Below are positions 38,021 to 50,118 of a stretch of DNA of 64,000 bases, piece after piece. This DNA is from Setaria digitata (Eukaryota > Nematoda > Chromadorea > Rhabditida > Setariidae). The notes under the pieces were generated by a model. That model made no database searches. It was not told the DNA's origin and was given only the letters and a program-made list of their open reading frames with translations. Location: assembly GCA_003640385.1 (NCBI GenBank), contig RCAB01000024.1, positions 186,001 to 250,000 of the forward strand, read 5' to 3'. The position numbers and the translations under genes are program-made. The stretch's first letter is position 1; every line of letters starts with the position of its first letter.

Positions 38021-38682
38021 TACTCAGTTTTTATATAAGGAACTGTGAAGTTAGTGGAATGGAATTTTACTGCATTTTATGATTTTAAATTGAAGCCATA
38101 TACCAGCTGGTAATAGAGAAGAGTCTTTCTGTGAACAGATTTATATAAAATTGAGAAAAGAATCCTTTAGTGAAAAGCTGCTGAAAATATATAGATTAGA
38201 TGTAAAAATTTATCGTAATGTATTTTTATGCTGGTACTAAGTTGTTCATCCTACGAGTAATGAATAAAAACATCCATGTACTGTTTCAAAGCCATCACGA
38301 AATTAGTCCATTATTGCTCCAGCCGTACAGAAATACGTTTTGTTTAGTGTTCGATTCATGAAACGGATGGATCTAAAAATTATTTGCAAATGCTATGTAT
38401 TTGCATCTCTAAACAGTTGTTTCATTTCAGGACATTTACCCCTTTTTTTTCAAAATTCTTGAAGTGCGTAAATAATCAAGCTGTTTTTATTATATTATCG
38501 GTATCGCATGCATTTGGATTAAACCTTTAAATCATATCATATCTCTCTCATTACTGATTGAATTTTCATTGAACACCTGTGGTGTAATATTTTGGTGGTG
38601 CTTTTGGAAATATTTGGAATCATAACAATCAGTGGTGGAATGAAATAGTTACAAATTCCTTGAAAATTTTTGGATTTCCAAT
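38021..38682. other. convergent 3' region, OXSM / synaptotagmin
   Basis: About 660 bp between the stop codons of two convergent genes. It is AT-rich and without coding signal. An AATAAA at about 38262-38267 is a plausible polyadenylation signal for OXSM. Confidence 0.5.
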
Positions 38683-40743
38683 TCATAAAGACAGCTGATG
38701 CCATTCGGCAATCTGTCGTCGTGGATTATTCCGCACCTGAAGCCAATGCTCATCATTGGATCCAATAAAGCATTTACCCATCACCTGGAAAAAAGAGACA
38801 CTTCAAATTTATGAATCGACAAGCATCTTAATCGAGTACTTCATTTCAGTCAAAAGTGTTGTTTGATAGACAACAGCATGATTTCCAGATGACTCAGGTT
38901 GTAATTTTAATCTTGTTGAAAGAAGGGCCTAAAGCTGTTGATGGTGGAGTGCCTTTTAATCCTTATATGACCTAGCAGTCCTTCACTCAACAGTACCACC
39001 CACTTCAATTCTCCAAGAGAAAATTTAAGACACCTCATTTTTTGTGAGACGATCCCAATCCATAACCACAACTTCAAATTGGATATTTTCCAACTCTTGT
39101 TCCTCAGCACACGGCAACTCAAAAACAAACGACTCGTTGTAAACTGGCGATAGCGTACGCTTTTTCACATGACTTTTCTTTTTAGAAATCCGTTGCTCCT
39201 TATACAACAAATAAATTTTAATATATGGATCTGAAATTTAAGTGAAAAAGTATAAAAACTCAGAATAATGACAGAAGTTTAGCGGTGGGAAAATGCTAAT
39301 GGGCTACTTATGTAAAGTACTTAAGTGATGAATACTGCTAGATTTAAATGCTCATTGAAGCGGAAAAAAATTGCAGCAACCGCTGTTTCTTAGAGTGAAC
39401 AATTTCTTCTCGCTGAACAAGGAACAATATCAAACAACATTCAACAAATAAGTATAGAGAGACTTACCAGCCATTCCAGTGATATCCAGTTTTGGCAAAC
39501 CTTTCGCTTTCAGAAGTACAACTGTAACCCTATATGTTGCTGGCTGATAGCACAGTGATAGCAATACTTGTCCACGATCACCGTTATTCGTGTCCTCTCC
39601 ACGACCGCTTAATTTCAAATTCACAGTTGTCACCTCATTGTTTAACAAATCTGCATCTCTTAAAGAGTATATTGCTTCAGCAAGCAATGTGTCGCGGCTG
39701 TAACGATCGAATGCAATAACCTGAAATAGCTTATCATTTTTAAAGTACTTTATAGGAAAAAGTTGTTTTGCTGACTAGTAGGCACAAACAAACGATGATT
39801 GGAAAATCAAATAATCCTAGAAAAGATTTAAGCCTAAACATCCTGCAGCTAGACATCAGTGTATTTCAATTCCTAAAGGACATCCTTACCGCGAAGTGTA
39901 AACTGGTTGTAGCCAGTTGCAAAACATCGATTCCATACATGGAAAACACTTCGTCATATTGTGGATTTCTAGATGCACGAACAAGACGAGTCTTAACACG
40001 GTGTTGTTTTTCGGGTAGAAGTTGAAGTTTGACATAAGGTTCTAGCATACACTGACCATCGGGTGTTACCACTAATTCTGGCAAGTCCCGACAAGATATG
40101 ATATTTACCTGTAAGCATCTTTAAGTGATAAGTGTAGAGGAAAGCTTTATATATTTGAAACATATTTAGGCATTTCCAAAAAAATTTATTCATTACTTGA
40201 TATGCAACACTTTAATGCAAAGTTCACCGGTATTTCGAACTTGGTGAAATCTTTGCCTCTTTCTGCAATCCCTCCCTATAAGAATTAAAAACGAGAGGTC
40301 AGATTTTCTATTTAGTCATGAATTAAGTTTAAAAGCATTATTTCTAAATCCTCTAAGAGAAATTTTACCAAGTTTGGTTTTCACCTGCAACGTTGAGTTC
40401 TCGACACTATAACGAACGGTGAAATCGATAAATCCTCGATCTGATCCCAGTTGTGAGGAAGACAAGCGGTTCAGTAGCTGCGGTTCAACAGTGCATGACG
40501 GAATTAGTGCCACTGGACTTGAACTTGAACTATCGGAAGAAAATGGTGATGGGAGTGATGATGGTGAGTTTTTTAGACCCCTTGGACCTTTGTTGTTGGC
40601 ATATTTTAAGGCAACAGCAGTGTGGGGTCCAATTGAAACACTTTTTTTGAGATATGCATATCTTCGTCGCCGAAAGATGCACACTGACAAAACAGCCAAG
40701 TATGCAAAACCTGTCGCACCGATTATCAGATACAGGATCACAT
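38683..40743 (-). CDS. SYT4: synaptotagmin 4/11-like membrane protein (first exon not found)
   Basis: Exons, 5' to 3': 40385-40743, 39890-40108, 39468-39720, 39034-39230 and 38683-38784. All joins are in phase (about 376 residues, first exon missing). The first listed exon has a transmembrane helix ([20 protein letters not shown]), then a basic cluster [11 protein letters not shown] and a Ser/Pro linker. C2A contains [20 protein letters not shown]-like [11 protein letters not shown] and [16 protein letters not shown]2B contains [33 protein letters not shown] and [13 protein letters not shown]. These match Syt4/11. C2B keeps its calcium aspartates (PKLD, ADPY, MDWD). C2A has lost them (the usual DPY is EPY). 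A 48-base, phase-0 exon-like segment at 40228-40275, inside C2A, may be a cassette. The protein would act in vesicle or dense-core granule traffic. The lumenal N-terminus must come from an upstream exon. Confidence 0.9.
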
Positions 40744-41320
40744 CTATAATGAATAAATCAAGCTACTCTCGGGTACTACCTTAGCACGAGCTCTGCTGAT
40801 TTCATGGATAAATCAAAGGCAGTGCTTCCATTAATTCTCACGGCTATCAATATTTTTCAAATATTTATCGAAATGGAAATGAACTCATCTCCCGCTCTCC
40901 GTACTTTGCTTCTAAATCTGTTACAGATTTATGAAGCAAACAAAAGCTGATTTTTCTGGTTAGTGATTCAAATAATTCATAGATAATGCTTTTATAAGGC
41001 AGCCTTAAATGGAGTTAGATATCATCGTATATTTATAATTGTGAACAAAAAAAATTTAAATCAAGCTTTTCCTTGAATAATTTCAGCACTGACTGCAATC
41101 ATTTAGAACGGCGGGAGCCTCAATTCTGGGATCAGTATTAAGAGAAGTGTTCGCATTACCTTATCTCCTTTAAAGTTAAGTTAAAAGCAGATTAAATTAA
41201 ACTTCAAGATTAAATTAAAAGAAACGGTTGAACTAGATTCCAGTAATGACGAAATATTTCCCTTCATCTTAATCCAATACTAGTTTCGATATTTCTGAAT
41301 CCACCTTTGATATTTGGGCA

Positions 41321-41387
41321 CCTTTAACGAAATACTCCACTTTACCTGTTCCCCGTTGCACAAGTAAGTGGAGTATTTCGTTAAAGG
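41321..41387. repeat. perfect 22-bp inverted repeat (hairpin)
   Basis: CCTTTAACGAAATACTCCAC plus TT (41321-41342) is followed after 23 bases by its exact reverse complement (41366-41387). A single strand could form a 22-bp stem with a 23-base loop. No neighbouring gene explains it. Confidence 0.9.
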
Positions 41388-42387
41388 ATTGTTAATGAAT
41401 CGTTAAATACATATTCTTCAAAGACAGTAATACAAGCTCATTTTTAAGACAACATAACTTACTTGAAGAAAAGAAGAAAGTAGTTGGCGGCTCGATTGCG
41501 GCCATCCTACCAATATAAGTGGAGCATCAAACAAGAGAAGAAAAGGCCTTTGTCACAGCCCCTTGAATTCCTCTAGCTAGGCCTAGGCTATATTGATTTT
41601 GCAGTCAATTATATGCATCCCTAGCCTGATATAATATATTTTTGAAATGCATGTGGTGGTGTATCTATTCAGATAAGCCTCCATCTTCAGGCTTCTAAAG
41701 CATAATACGTCATACCTTTTCTTTCAGAGCATTTGAAATTTCATTTTCAAATCAGGTTTCTCCTTTCAGGTCAGCATTTCTCCTTTCGCGTTTCCTCAAA
41801 CTTTTGTAGTTATTTATTGTCAAAAATATAACACTCCAAATACAATCTACACGAAGGAGGAAAAAGTCCTGCAGAGAAACATTTCTTCAAATACTTCCAC
41901 TACTAGTAACTTTCAAAACGTTTTTGCTTCCTCTTTTCTACATTTCAACCAACAATGCTTAAATTAACCAAACATGTGCATATTAGTAACTATCCTTGAT
42001 AGAACGAAATAATGTTGAAAGGTTATGCAAGATAAGATTTATGCTCTGGGAGACATGACGGAATAAGAAGACAACTTTAAACAGCTCGTCGCATTTCAGA
42101 CCATCTAAGGAGGTCTGCTGGTGACAGAGCATTTTTTTTAAACAACTTGAGATTTACAGTTCCGGAGTACTCACCAGCTATCTTCAGTAAAACGTAATGT
42201 AAACTTGATACACAATCGTGTCCGATACTGAAATCCTAAAATTTTTCCCATGGAAATGAGCAAACAGGGTACTCATATATTTTTTCTTCGCTGAAATCCC
42301 AAATCTTTATATTCTCAAATTAACTGAAAATTTTGTAGGAATCTGCAACCGCAGATTCGCTGTGTACTTCCTACATGACCTCACATG

Positions 42388-42512
42388 CATATATATATAT
42401 ATAGGTTTGCTATATATATATATATATATATATATAGTGTCCGATACTTATAAATTGATATATATATATTTATATATATAAATATATATGTTTTTATATA
42501 TATATATATATA
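42388..42512. repeat. (TA)n microsatellite, interrupted
   Basis: Runs of alternating T and A, broken by short unique segments such as GGTTTGC and GTGTCCGATACT, cover about 125 bases. It is a low-complexity repeat with no coding content. Confidence 0.9.
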
Positions 42513-44640
42513 AACACCCTTAAGAGTTTAATGAAAAGGCGTACAGATATTCTTTCACTGAACTTGCCTTTACTACCAACACATTCATCCATACTACTTT
42601 CAACAAAATCCTTCCACCGAAGAGATGAAATCAATTAATTATAGAATTTTCAAAACCGCACTTGTTTTGGTGTTTTTTAGTTAAAGAATACCACACTTTC
42701 TACAACCACTAAATTATCCCAAACTCACCAGTAGTCTAAATAGAACTTATCTTTGATGCCACTGTTTCAGTCGATGACACAAACAGACTGAACATATATG
42801 GATTGCTCTGTAACAAGATCCTAGTAATTTGCATATTAATTTAGAAAATTTCCGGTTTTTGTGATGTAGAACTAATGAGAAATGATCCTTTATCTCATTT
42901 AATACACTTCAATCGTAAATATCAAAACAAGACTAAACACATTTAGTATTTAAATGGACAAATTCTGTTCAGATCTACAATATAATAAAAGACAACAATA
43001 AATTATGGTTGAAAAGAAATAAGGTTGGCCAACATTTGAGAAAAGTGGACAACAATTTAATATGTTCAGTGGCAATAACTCAAAAATTCAAAGTATTCGC
43101 CAGTTGTGACTGGATGTGCAGTTTAAAATCACCTCTTATCTCGCGAAGATTTTTCAGCTCGAATTTCAAATACTCCTCCCTCGTTCCATATAAGAGCTAA
43201 CTAGTCATAAACTCGAAGATATCAAGTATCGGAAGAGTACCGGAAATTTTTGAATTTGAAAAACCAGTACTTTTGATTTTTGCGAGTCTTGGAATTTTTC
43301 AATATTATAATAGCGATAAAACTCAGCCTCATAAAAGTCTTATTTTTCTAGGATTGATGAAGGACATTCAATAAATATTTTGCTGAACGAAATAACGATG
43401 AACTGCGTGTAAGGCTTGTACTGATTAGTGTCACAATCCACACACTGTTGTCCAGTCTTATCCTTCAAGATTTCGTCTGCAAAAGTTTTGCGAGTAGTTG
43501 AAGAAAAAATCAAAGCATTCACAACTCTACACTACCAGCTCCGAAATTTTCAATCATTTCTTAAAAAATAGCTTCAATTTCAAATATGTTCCGGAGAAAT
43601 GGAAGAAAACCTATCAAGTGTTAAAAAAAACTCTCCTTTGCACCAACGAGAAAAAAAAAACTACAAGTAATTATAAAAAAGTGAGAAAAGAAATTAACTT
43701 GGAATTTCAAAATGCAAGGGAAGCAGCACAACTCCAAAACGTAAGTCAACAGTTTTCTACCGCCGGAAACATTATTCGGACAAAAGTTTATGACTAATGG
43801 AATGCAATGCACAGTGCAAACTTTGAGTGTCACAAATACAGCAATTTTCCAATGGTAGAATGAAATGGAAAAAAGTAATATACAAAGAATAGGAGGAAGC
43901 ACCAAGACTTCTACCACATATTACACTCGTTTTTCTATTATTAACTGTTCACTTCAAACATAGATTTTGCCAAAATCGATTTAAAATATGAATATAACGA
44001 AGATGGAAACTAAAAAAATGAATGTTTTGAAAGAAATACAATCAAACGACTTGCAAATCTATTTTCTAATATTAAAGTTTCATAAAATAACGAAAATGAT
44101 GCTAGACGAACTATGAAGACTATCAGTATGACATGATGGGAAAGTTGGTGACGCAATTATTTAATAATGGATAAAATATCAATCCTATTATGTAAATTTA
44201 TCTCCTACCGAAACAGTGTACTCTCAAATTAATAATAGTACATCTAGAATAAACATGTCCAAAATACTTGTTTAATATTGCATGAGCAACAATGATGTTA
44301 AAACCGAATTTCATAAGAAATTCAACAAGTGATGAAAAAAGACGTCGCAGCTTGATTCATTCCAAAAGTGAATCAAAAATATAAAATCACTGAACGCTCA
44401 AAAACGCCAATGTATTTCCCACTTAGTAATAGTATGTTCAACTTCTCCACTTATTATAAAAAGAACGATAAGCACACTGACAGTGAATAGCAAGCGACAG
44501 GTTAGCGTGGAGCGGTCTTGACTTAATTTGACTTACAAATGTGTCTGAAAATAATTATAATAATAACTTGAAATAGGCTTACTTCAATACTTCTAAATCC
44601 TATATAAAAATTTGACTTCTTTATTGCCTTGTCCTTCATA

Positions 44641-44838
44641 TCACAGAGACTGCCTTGCAATTTGTGTTCTTCTCTCGAAAATATCCCATAACGGATATCT
44701 TGTATGGAGCCAACATACATAATGCTCCGCGACAGTTAAAACAGACAGGCCAATCAGCAAGCAAAAAATAATAAATACAATAATATTTAAAAGCAAACAA
44801 CGAAACAAATCAGAGCCTTTATTCCTACATGATCGCAT
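44641..44838 (-). CDS. possible small single-pass membrane ORF
   Basis: ATG at 44838 opens 65 codons. A short basic, Cys-containing start (MRSCRNKGSDLFRC) is followed by a long hydrophobic helix (about residues 15-38) and a charged end. A GTATGT within the frame, just after AEHY, could be a donor, making this the first exon of a larger gene. I found no downstream exon. The layout is protein-like, but no family is recognised and chance cannot be excluded. Confidence 0.25.
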   Translation of the reverse strand: MRSCRNKGSDLFRCLLLNIIVFIIFCLLIGLSVLTVAEHYVCWLHTRYPLWDIFERRTQIARQSL

Positions 44839-45078
44839 AGTGTACCATCACACAGCATCCAATCAGTATTGCGTGGTAATGTGTTTTAGCAATTAATTAA
44901 GTATAATTTCTTTTTCGTTTATCCATCGCTATATAAGCTTTCTTCGAAAAGGAGTGTAACGATAAGGAGATTTCGTGATGAAAAAGCAGTAATGCAAGCG
45001 GCTACATCGAACATGCATGGGTAAATAGAACATGAAGTTTTATTTTTATTTTCTGTGATTTATTAAAGTTACTTTGAA

Positions 45079-48000
45079 TTAAATTCTAGTAGCAACACTT
45101 AAAGTTGATAAGTATTTTGAAAAACTTACTATCATATTTTCTTCTGAAGAATGTAATTCAACTGTTCTCAGTGGTTCCGTAGGATCGGGATCAGGAGCGA
45201 ACAAACGTTCAACTTTCTTTTCTCGAGGTTTTCTGAAACAAAATTTAGAATGGTGAACAGAACTGCAACGAATCCACATATATGGATGACTTTAGTCTTC
45301 AAACAAGTCTAATGAAATATCAACCGCGAAATCATAAAATTTGAACTGAAAGAAGGTGCTTTAAAATATATGACTTAAGAGTACACAACAATATAAATAA
45401 AAATTCTTCTAATATCTCTGAACAGAACTGAAATTTTGGGAACTTTTTTTAAAGCATCCCACACGCTAAATGAACCTCTTTTTGGACAAAAACATGTTAA
45501 AAAAGAAACACGACGTTGTTTTACTCTTTCCTTGTAAAGTTTCTAAACAAAAGCACGTCAATAAAAAATAATTTAGTTGATTAGGTAAGTGAGAAACAAT
45601 AAGAAAAGCTCCAAATAACAAAAAGAATACCCTTCTTAAAAAATGCAAGCCCTTTTACAAAAATTCGAAAACAAAACTCACGACTGACTACTGAAAGGTC
45701 TTCGTTGAATATCCAATAGTGTGGTCGGTTCTCCCTCATCCTTTTCCGTTAAACTCCGCCTCGGAAGATATCGCTTAGAAGGACTGTGTCGAAGCGCTGA
45801 AATTTTAGGATATCAAATCAAAGAAAAGTTGATATTTTACAAGCATGTTTTTTAACATGATATGGAGTTCTTTGCGCTCAAGTGAATTAATAAAGAGGAA
45901 TCCTTCAATCTGTACAATAGTTAAGTTTCTTAAAAAAAAAAGACTGATAATATTGTGTCATTCTGGTTTTTTTCTTTGTGCAAAAAGCCTGGACCGAAAA
46001 TTCTTCACAGGTAATTTTTTTTTTTACAATAAGCAATTTTGACAAATTTCTAACAACCCATCCTAAAGTTAGTGATATAAATTCTCTCGGTTAAATAAAA
46101 AGGACATTGCCGGTTTTCAAAATTTTTAATATTTAACAGATCGTACTAAGAAGATCAGCAATATCGGCACGCAGGAAAAAAACACGATGGTCATCATTTT
46201 AAATACTCACTAACAACTCACTTTTGAAACGAAATCAATAACGAAAATACTTGGGGATAATTTGTGTCGCAGCAAGAATTCAAAATTTGACATGAAATAT
46301 GTTGACTATGCTTTCAAAAGAATTTGAAATGCAGATTAGAAGGCAGCATGATGCTAAGCTCGAAAAAAGAAGACAAAAAGATACTTCAAAAGAGTTGGAA
46401 TCTACAAATTTGAATTGTAAGAAAAGTTTCTGAAAAAGTTTTAGCACCGTCCAACTTTGTTAGTAGTTTATGAACTAGTAATAACATGATGAGTTCAATG
46501 TAATGAATTAAAAACTACCATGCAAATACTTTTATAAGTTAAGACCGTGTACAGCAATCAAAAATCTCAAAGATTATTATTATTTTTTTTTAAAAATTCC
46601 TCTGTTAGGAATGATACTGAAAATACCCAAATAAGATGTCACGACCGATTTGAACTTTGTGTGACCGCCTTTAGGTACCAACTCAGCTGCAAAAAACATG
46701 CACTGCATACGGTGATTTGGTATTTAAAAAACTATTAAGTTTAAGATAAAGATTATACAAGAGATGTTTTCCTGGAAAATGATGATAAGAGGAAACAAAA
46801 ATTTGTATTCACTGGAAAAAATCTATCCTTCTACATTTTCAAGCACACTCAAGCATATGAAAATAAAAACAGCAATCACTGAACCTCTTACCACGTTTTT
46901 CCATATGCAAACATTAAAAAAAACGAATTGAATAGTTACAAAAAAAAAAGTAAATGATTAGTATGCATATGTTAAATTAATAAGAGTCACCTGCAGTTGT
47001 GTGAAATACATGAGATTTCAGGAAAGTAATAAAGCGCTGAGCGTAGAAGGTCGGGTTATGAACAGAAATAGTGTCCTGAAAGTTGCAGAAGTGTTTAAGG
47101 GAGCTGCAAGATCAAGCAGAGACAAATGATTCCATGTTCGTTCTGTAATCAGGCGTAAAATTTTAATATCCTGGAAAGAAAACGCACACCATCATGAAGT
47201 ACACTTTTCCAAGTATGTTCCAGCTTTTTCAGCAACCTGTAATTTTGCAAAATATCGATTATCCCAAGGAATAACAGTAGATCATCTCCTCGATGATTTC
47301 TTGCTGGGAATGATATTTGCCTGCAAATATAGCTAAAATATGTGCATACTCGAAATACTTCGAGACGCAATCTCATTAATATAAATATAAAATACGATAC
47401 ACAGTAAACATTCGAAATTAAATAGTGGGAAACATACTCATACTGCTTATAATAATCAGGATCCAACAATTTCCCACTTTTCACTCGAACGGTCTTACTT
47501 TTTGCTTTCTGTAATTGTCAATAGTTATTAGACCTGACAAAATTTACAGTTATTGTCCACTGGAAACAAAAGCATACTGAAGTAAGGGTAGAGGATTTAA
47601 ACCTTAAATAAAATGAATTCAAAAACTCAAAGAGTATTAGTACCACAAGTACAAACCTGATTTGAAGTGGACGGTTCTCCGCCATCAACAGCATCTGCTG
47701 CATTTTTTGCAGTACTTTTATTGTGAATACCGACAAGAAGGCTATAATCCATTATTTTGAAGCTTTCAAGTACCTGAAATACAGATTATGTATTTTTCAA
47801 CCCTTTCAATTTGATTTCTGTGAAAAGTTCTACTATTAGCTCTCTGAATAAAAAAATACCAAGCAATCCCGGCTAATAGTTTTCATAATAGCATCATATA
47901 CGCCCATATCAAGCAGCAGTCCATCGGGATGCTCAGAAATAAAATCCAAATCTTTCAATGTTGGAGAAGCCTTTGCGCGCTCGTGCTTCGATGCCAACCT

Positions 48001-48603
48001 TTTATAAGTGGATCCTTTTAAATCGTACTTTTCGTGCATCATAATTGTTTGAGGTAACAGGTTATTCATCAGCAACAGTCGGATATTCTTTCCCAAACTC
48101 TGAAGTGTAATCATGAAGCATATCAGTTGTTCAAAATAACTGGATGACAGTTACAAAATATCAGTTTCAAAAGGGCAGCGATTAAATCAGAAAGCAAAAT
48201 AATAAGTTACCTGATAGCAAAATAATCCAAAGAATTTCGGTAGTAAAGTATGTGGATTTTGATTGAAATTCTGAAACAAATATATAGCTTGCTTCTTAGA
48301 AGACTTTAACACCATGAAAGTTTACATAAACTGTAAATACTTATTAAAAAATCACCAAAAACTTCAAAAAAAAAAAAAAAAAAAAAACGTAGAAAAGAGA
48401 TAAAAGTGCATAGAAAACATGAACTAACCATATAGTAACCAGGAAGCAATTTTTTCAGAAACTCCGCTTCCTTAGATTGCACTGTTTTGATTATAAATTG
48501 ATCATCATGAGAGACATAAAATATAGAGCCAGAGGCTCCTGCATTTGACAGCTCTTTCAATGGAAACATGCATACGGAACGCTGAAACCAACTTTATACA
48601 TTG

Positions 48604-48641
<38 letters not shown>

Positions 48642-49711
48642 NAGAAGCGTGATGGAAGAAACTACATGTAAGTTAAGGAAGAAAAAGCAAAGTTTCGAAG
48701 GAAAAATAAATGTTACAAAAGAGTTATAGCTAGAAAAGTCTGATCGAGAAATTGCATAAAAAAAAAAAGTAAGACGCGAACCAAGAAATCAGCAGTTTTG
48801 ATTGCGAAAAGATCTCGGAAAGTACGAAATGCTGTTGGAGCATAAGTTTGGAATCGAAAATCTCCGTAACTGTGAGATGGCGTTGACTGCGATCCGCTTC
48901 TTTAACAAAAATACTGTCCCAAAATATACCAAATATAAAAATATAAAACGCTAAAAAATAAAATATAAAAACCCAAAATAAATGAAATTAATGAAAATGG
49001 CATAGGCTATTCAAAACCATCCTTTTCGAATATGTAGTAAGTTATTTGGGAAAACATACGACGGGAAAGAAACAGTATCGACAACATCAAAATCTTGCAG
49101 TAAGAGATCTCTCTTCGGTATCGAAGCTAGAGAACCTACTGAATTTGCGATACCTAGTTGTATTGCTCCCATTAACGCGTTGCTCGGGACACGTTTGTAG
49201 CTTACCTTGAAAAATTAAACGACTTACACCTTTTAAAAGAATTAAAGTAAGTACAAACTGCAATTAGTAAAATCCACTTTTGTTTTTGAAATTAACGCAT
49301 CATATCCACGACTTAAAATATTGAATATTTCTGATTACATGTTGTGTGATTTGTTTGCTCCTCTAATAAGCAAATAATAATTAAAAACAATATTTAAAAA
49401 GATCAATATCAACCTCGCCCTGCCGATCTATCCGTCGGTGACCAATTTTCTGTTTTTCATGTTCTTCTTGATTTCGAATCTCCTCTTCAACTAAAAATAT
49501 AGAGGTATCAATCCGAAATTAGTGTACTTAAATTCATAAGACGCTACCTGAAACAATGATGACTGGGTATTCAATACAATTCAAGTGATAAACACTATAT
49601 TCACTTACCGGAAAAAGCATTAGCACGCAAAGACCTTGCATTAGCTTGCTTCATGGAATCCATATTCAAAATTACACCAGATGAAGACACTTCATCTTTT
49701 TTGGAGCCCAT
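45079..49711 (-). CDS. ppk-1: type I phosphatidylinositol 4-phosphate 5-kinase
   Basis: Thirteen exons, 5' to 3': 49609-49711, 49414-49490, 49060-49205, 48782-48899, 48429-48581, 48211-48270, 47860-48099, 47657-47773, 47438-47508, 47188-47320, 46991-47075, 45682-45796 and 45130-45232. They give 507 residues in phase, followed by a read-through to TAA at 45079-45081. Family marks are [39 protein letters not shown] with the ATP-binding Lys, [34 protein letters not shown], and [20 protein letters not shown] with the IIDILQ metal-binding motif. The activation-loop region is [18 protein letters not shown]. The enzyme makes PI(4,5)P2 at the plasma membrane for endocytosis, actin control and phospholipase signalling. 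The C-terminal tail is divergent and its last exon uncertain: after ENMI the frame either reads through 16 codons or splices at GTAAGT (45129). Confidence 0.92.
48604..48642. repeat. poly(A) run with undetermined base
   Basis: Thirty-eight A residues end at an N (48642) inside the intron between PIP5-kinase exons 4 and 5. A second run of 22 A lies at 48366-48387 on the other side of exon 5. On the gene's strand these are T tracts. The N and run length probably reflect uncertain sequencing, so local length should not be trusted. Confidence 0.95.
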
Positions 49712-49924
49712 ATTATCTTTTCAGTTACACTTCGTAGATTTAACCCTCAACTGGTCCAAACACTCTAATCCACCGTCCACTGAAAAATGGAAATCACGCC
49801 ACTGAAACCTCCACCGATCCTTTTCTCATCTCGTAGGATGAAAACCTAAGTAAATTACATTTCAAAGCGTGACTTTTGGATCTGCATAATCTTAATACTA
49901 CACAATAAAGTTACATTTCTGAAA

Positions 49925-50081
49925 GAGATGAATCTAGACTTTCTATCCACAGCAGTACAATTCACTGGAAATTTGTTCAGTAGTGCAGGAAGTCTCTTTA
50001 GTTTCAGAGCCAAAAATTAAATTAATGAATTGCAAAATAAGGGAATTGTATTGCTGTGGATAGAAAGTTTAGATTCATCTC
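49925..50081. repeat. 39-bp inverted repeat, 37/39 identical
   Basis: The arm 49925-49963 (starts GAGATGAATCTAGACTTTC) is repeated in reverse complement at 50043-50081 with two differences, both C to T in the right arm. In RNA read on the plus strand both would be G-U pairs, so the stem would have no unpaired base. The 79-base spacer is AT-rich. It lies about 210 bp upstream of the PIP5-kinase start and just before an unrecognised plus-strand gene. Confidence 0.9.
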
Positions 50082-50118
50082 ATATTCTGAGATAGATGTA
50101 TTCTTTTACATAACGGAA

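Larger units (their letters stand above)
40744..45078. other. 4.3 kb without a recognised gene
   Basis: AT-rich sequence between the synaptotagmin and PIP5-kinase genes. It should hold the synaptotagmin first exon and promoter. Contents noted: a perfect 22-bp hairpin (41321-41387), a TA microsatellite (42388-42512), a possible small membrane-protein ORF (44641-44838), and a Cys-containing exon-like fragment near 43410-43485 that I could not extend. A 99-codon plus-strand frame at 43498-43797 is Lys/Asn-rich and unsupported. Confidence 0.5.

Noticed and set aside
43405..43490. Exon-like fragment with a C-x-x-C and a donor (KDKTGQQCVDCDTNQ), reminiscent of an ArfGAP zinc finger
   Set aside because: The rest of an ArfGAP domain (such as WASxNLG) is not found on either side, so a single 25-residue resemblance is not enough.
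43498..43797. 99-codon plus-strand frame
   Set aside because: It is Lys/Asn/Ser-rich, as expected for translated A-rich DNA, with no upstream signal or family resemblance.
44020..44500. Search for a synaptotagmin first exon or a separate gene here
   Set aside because: No ATG-to-donor segment of the needed phase with lumenal or signal-like character was convincing.
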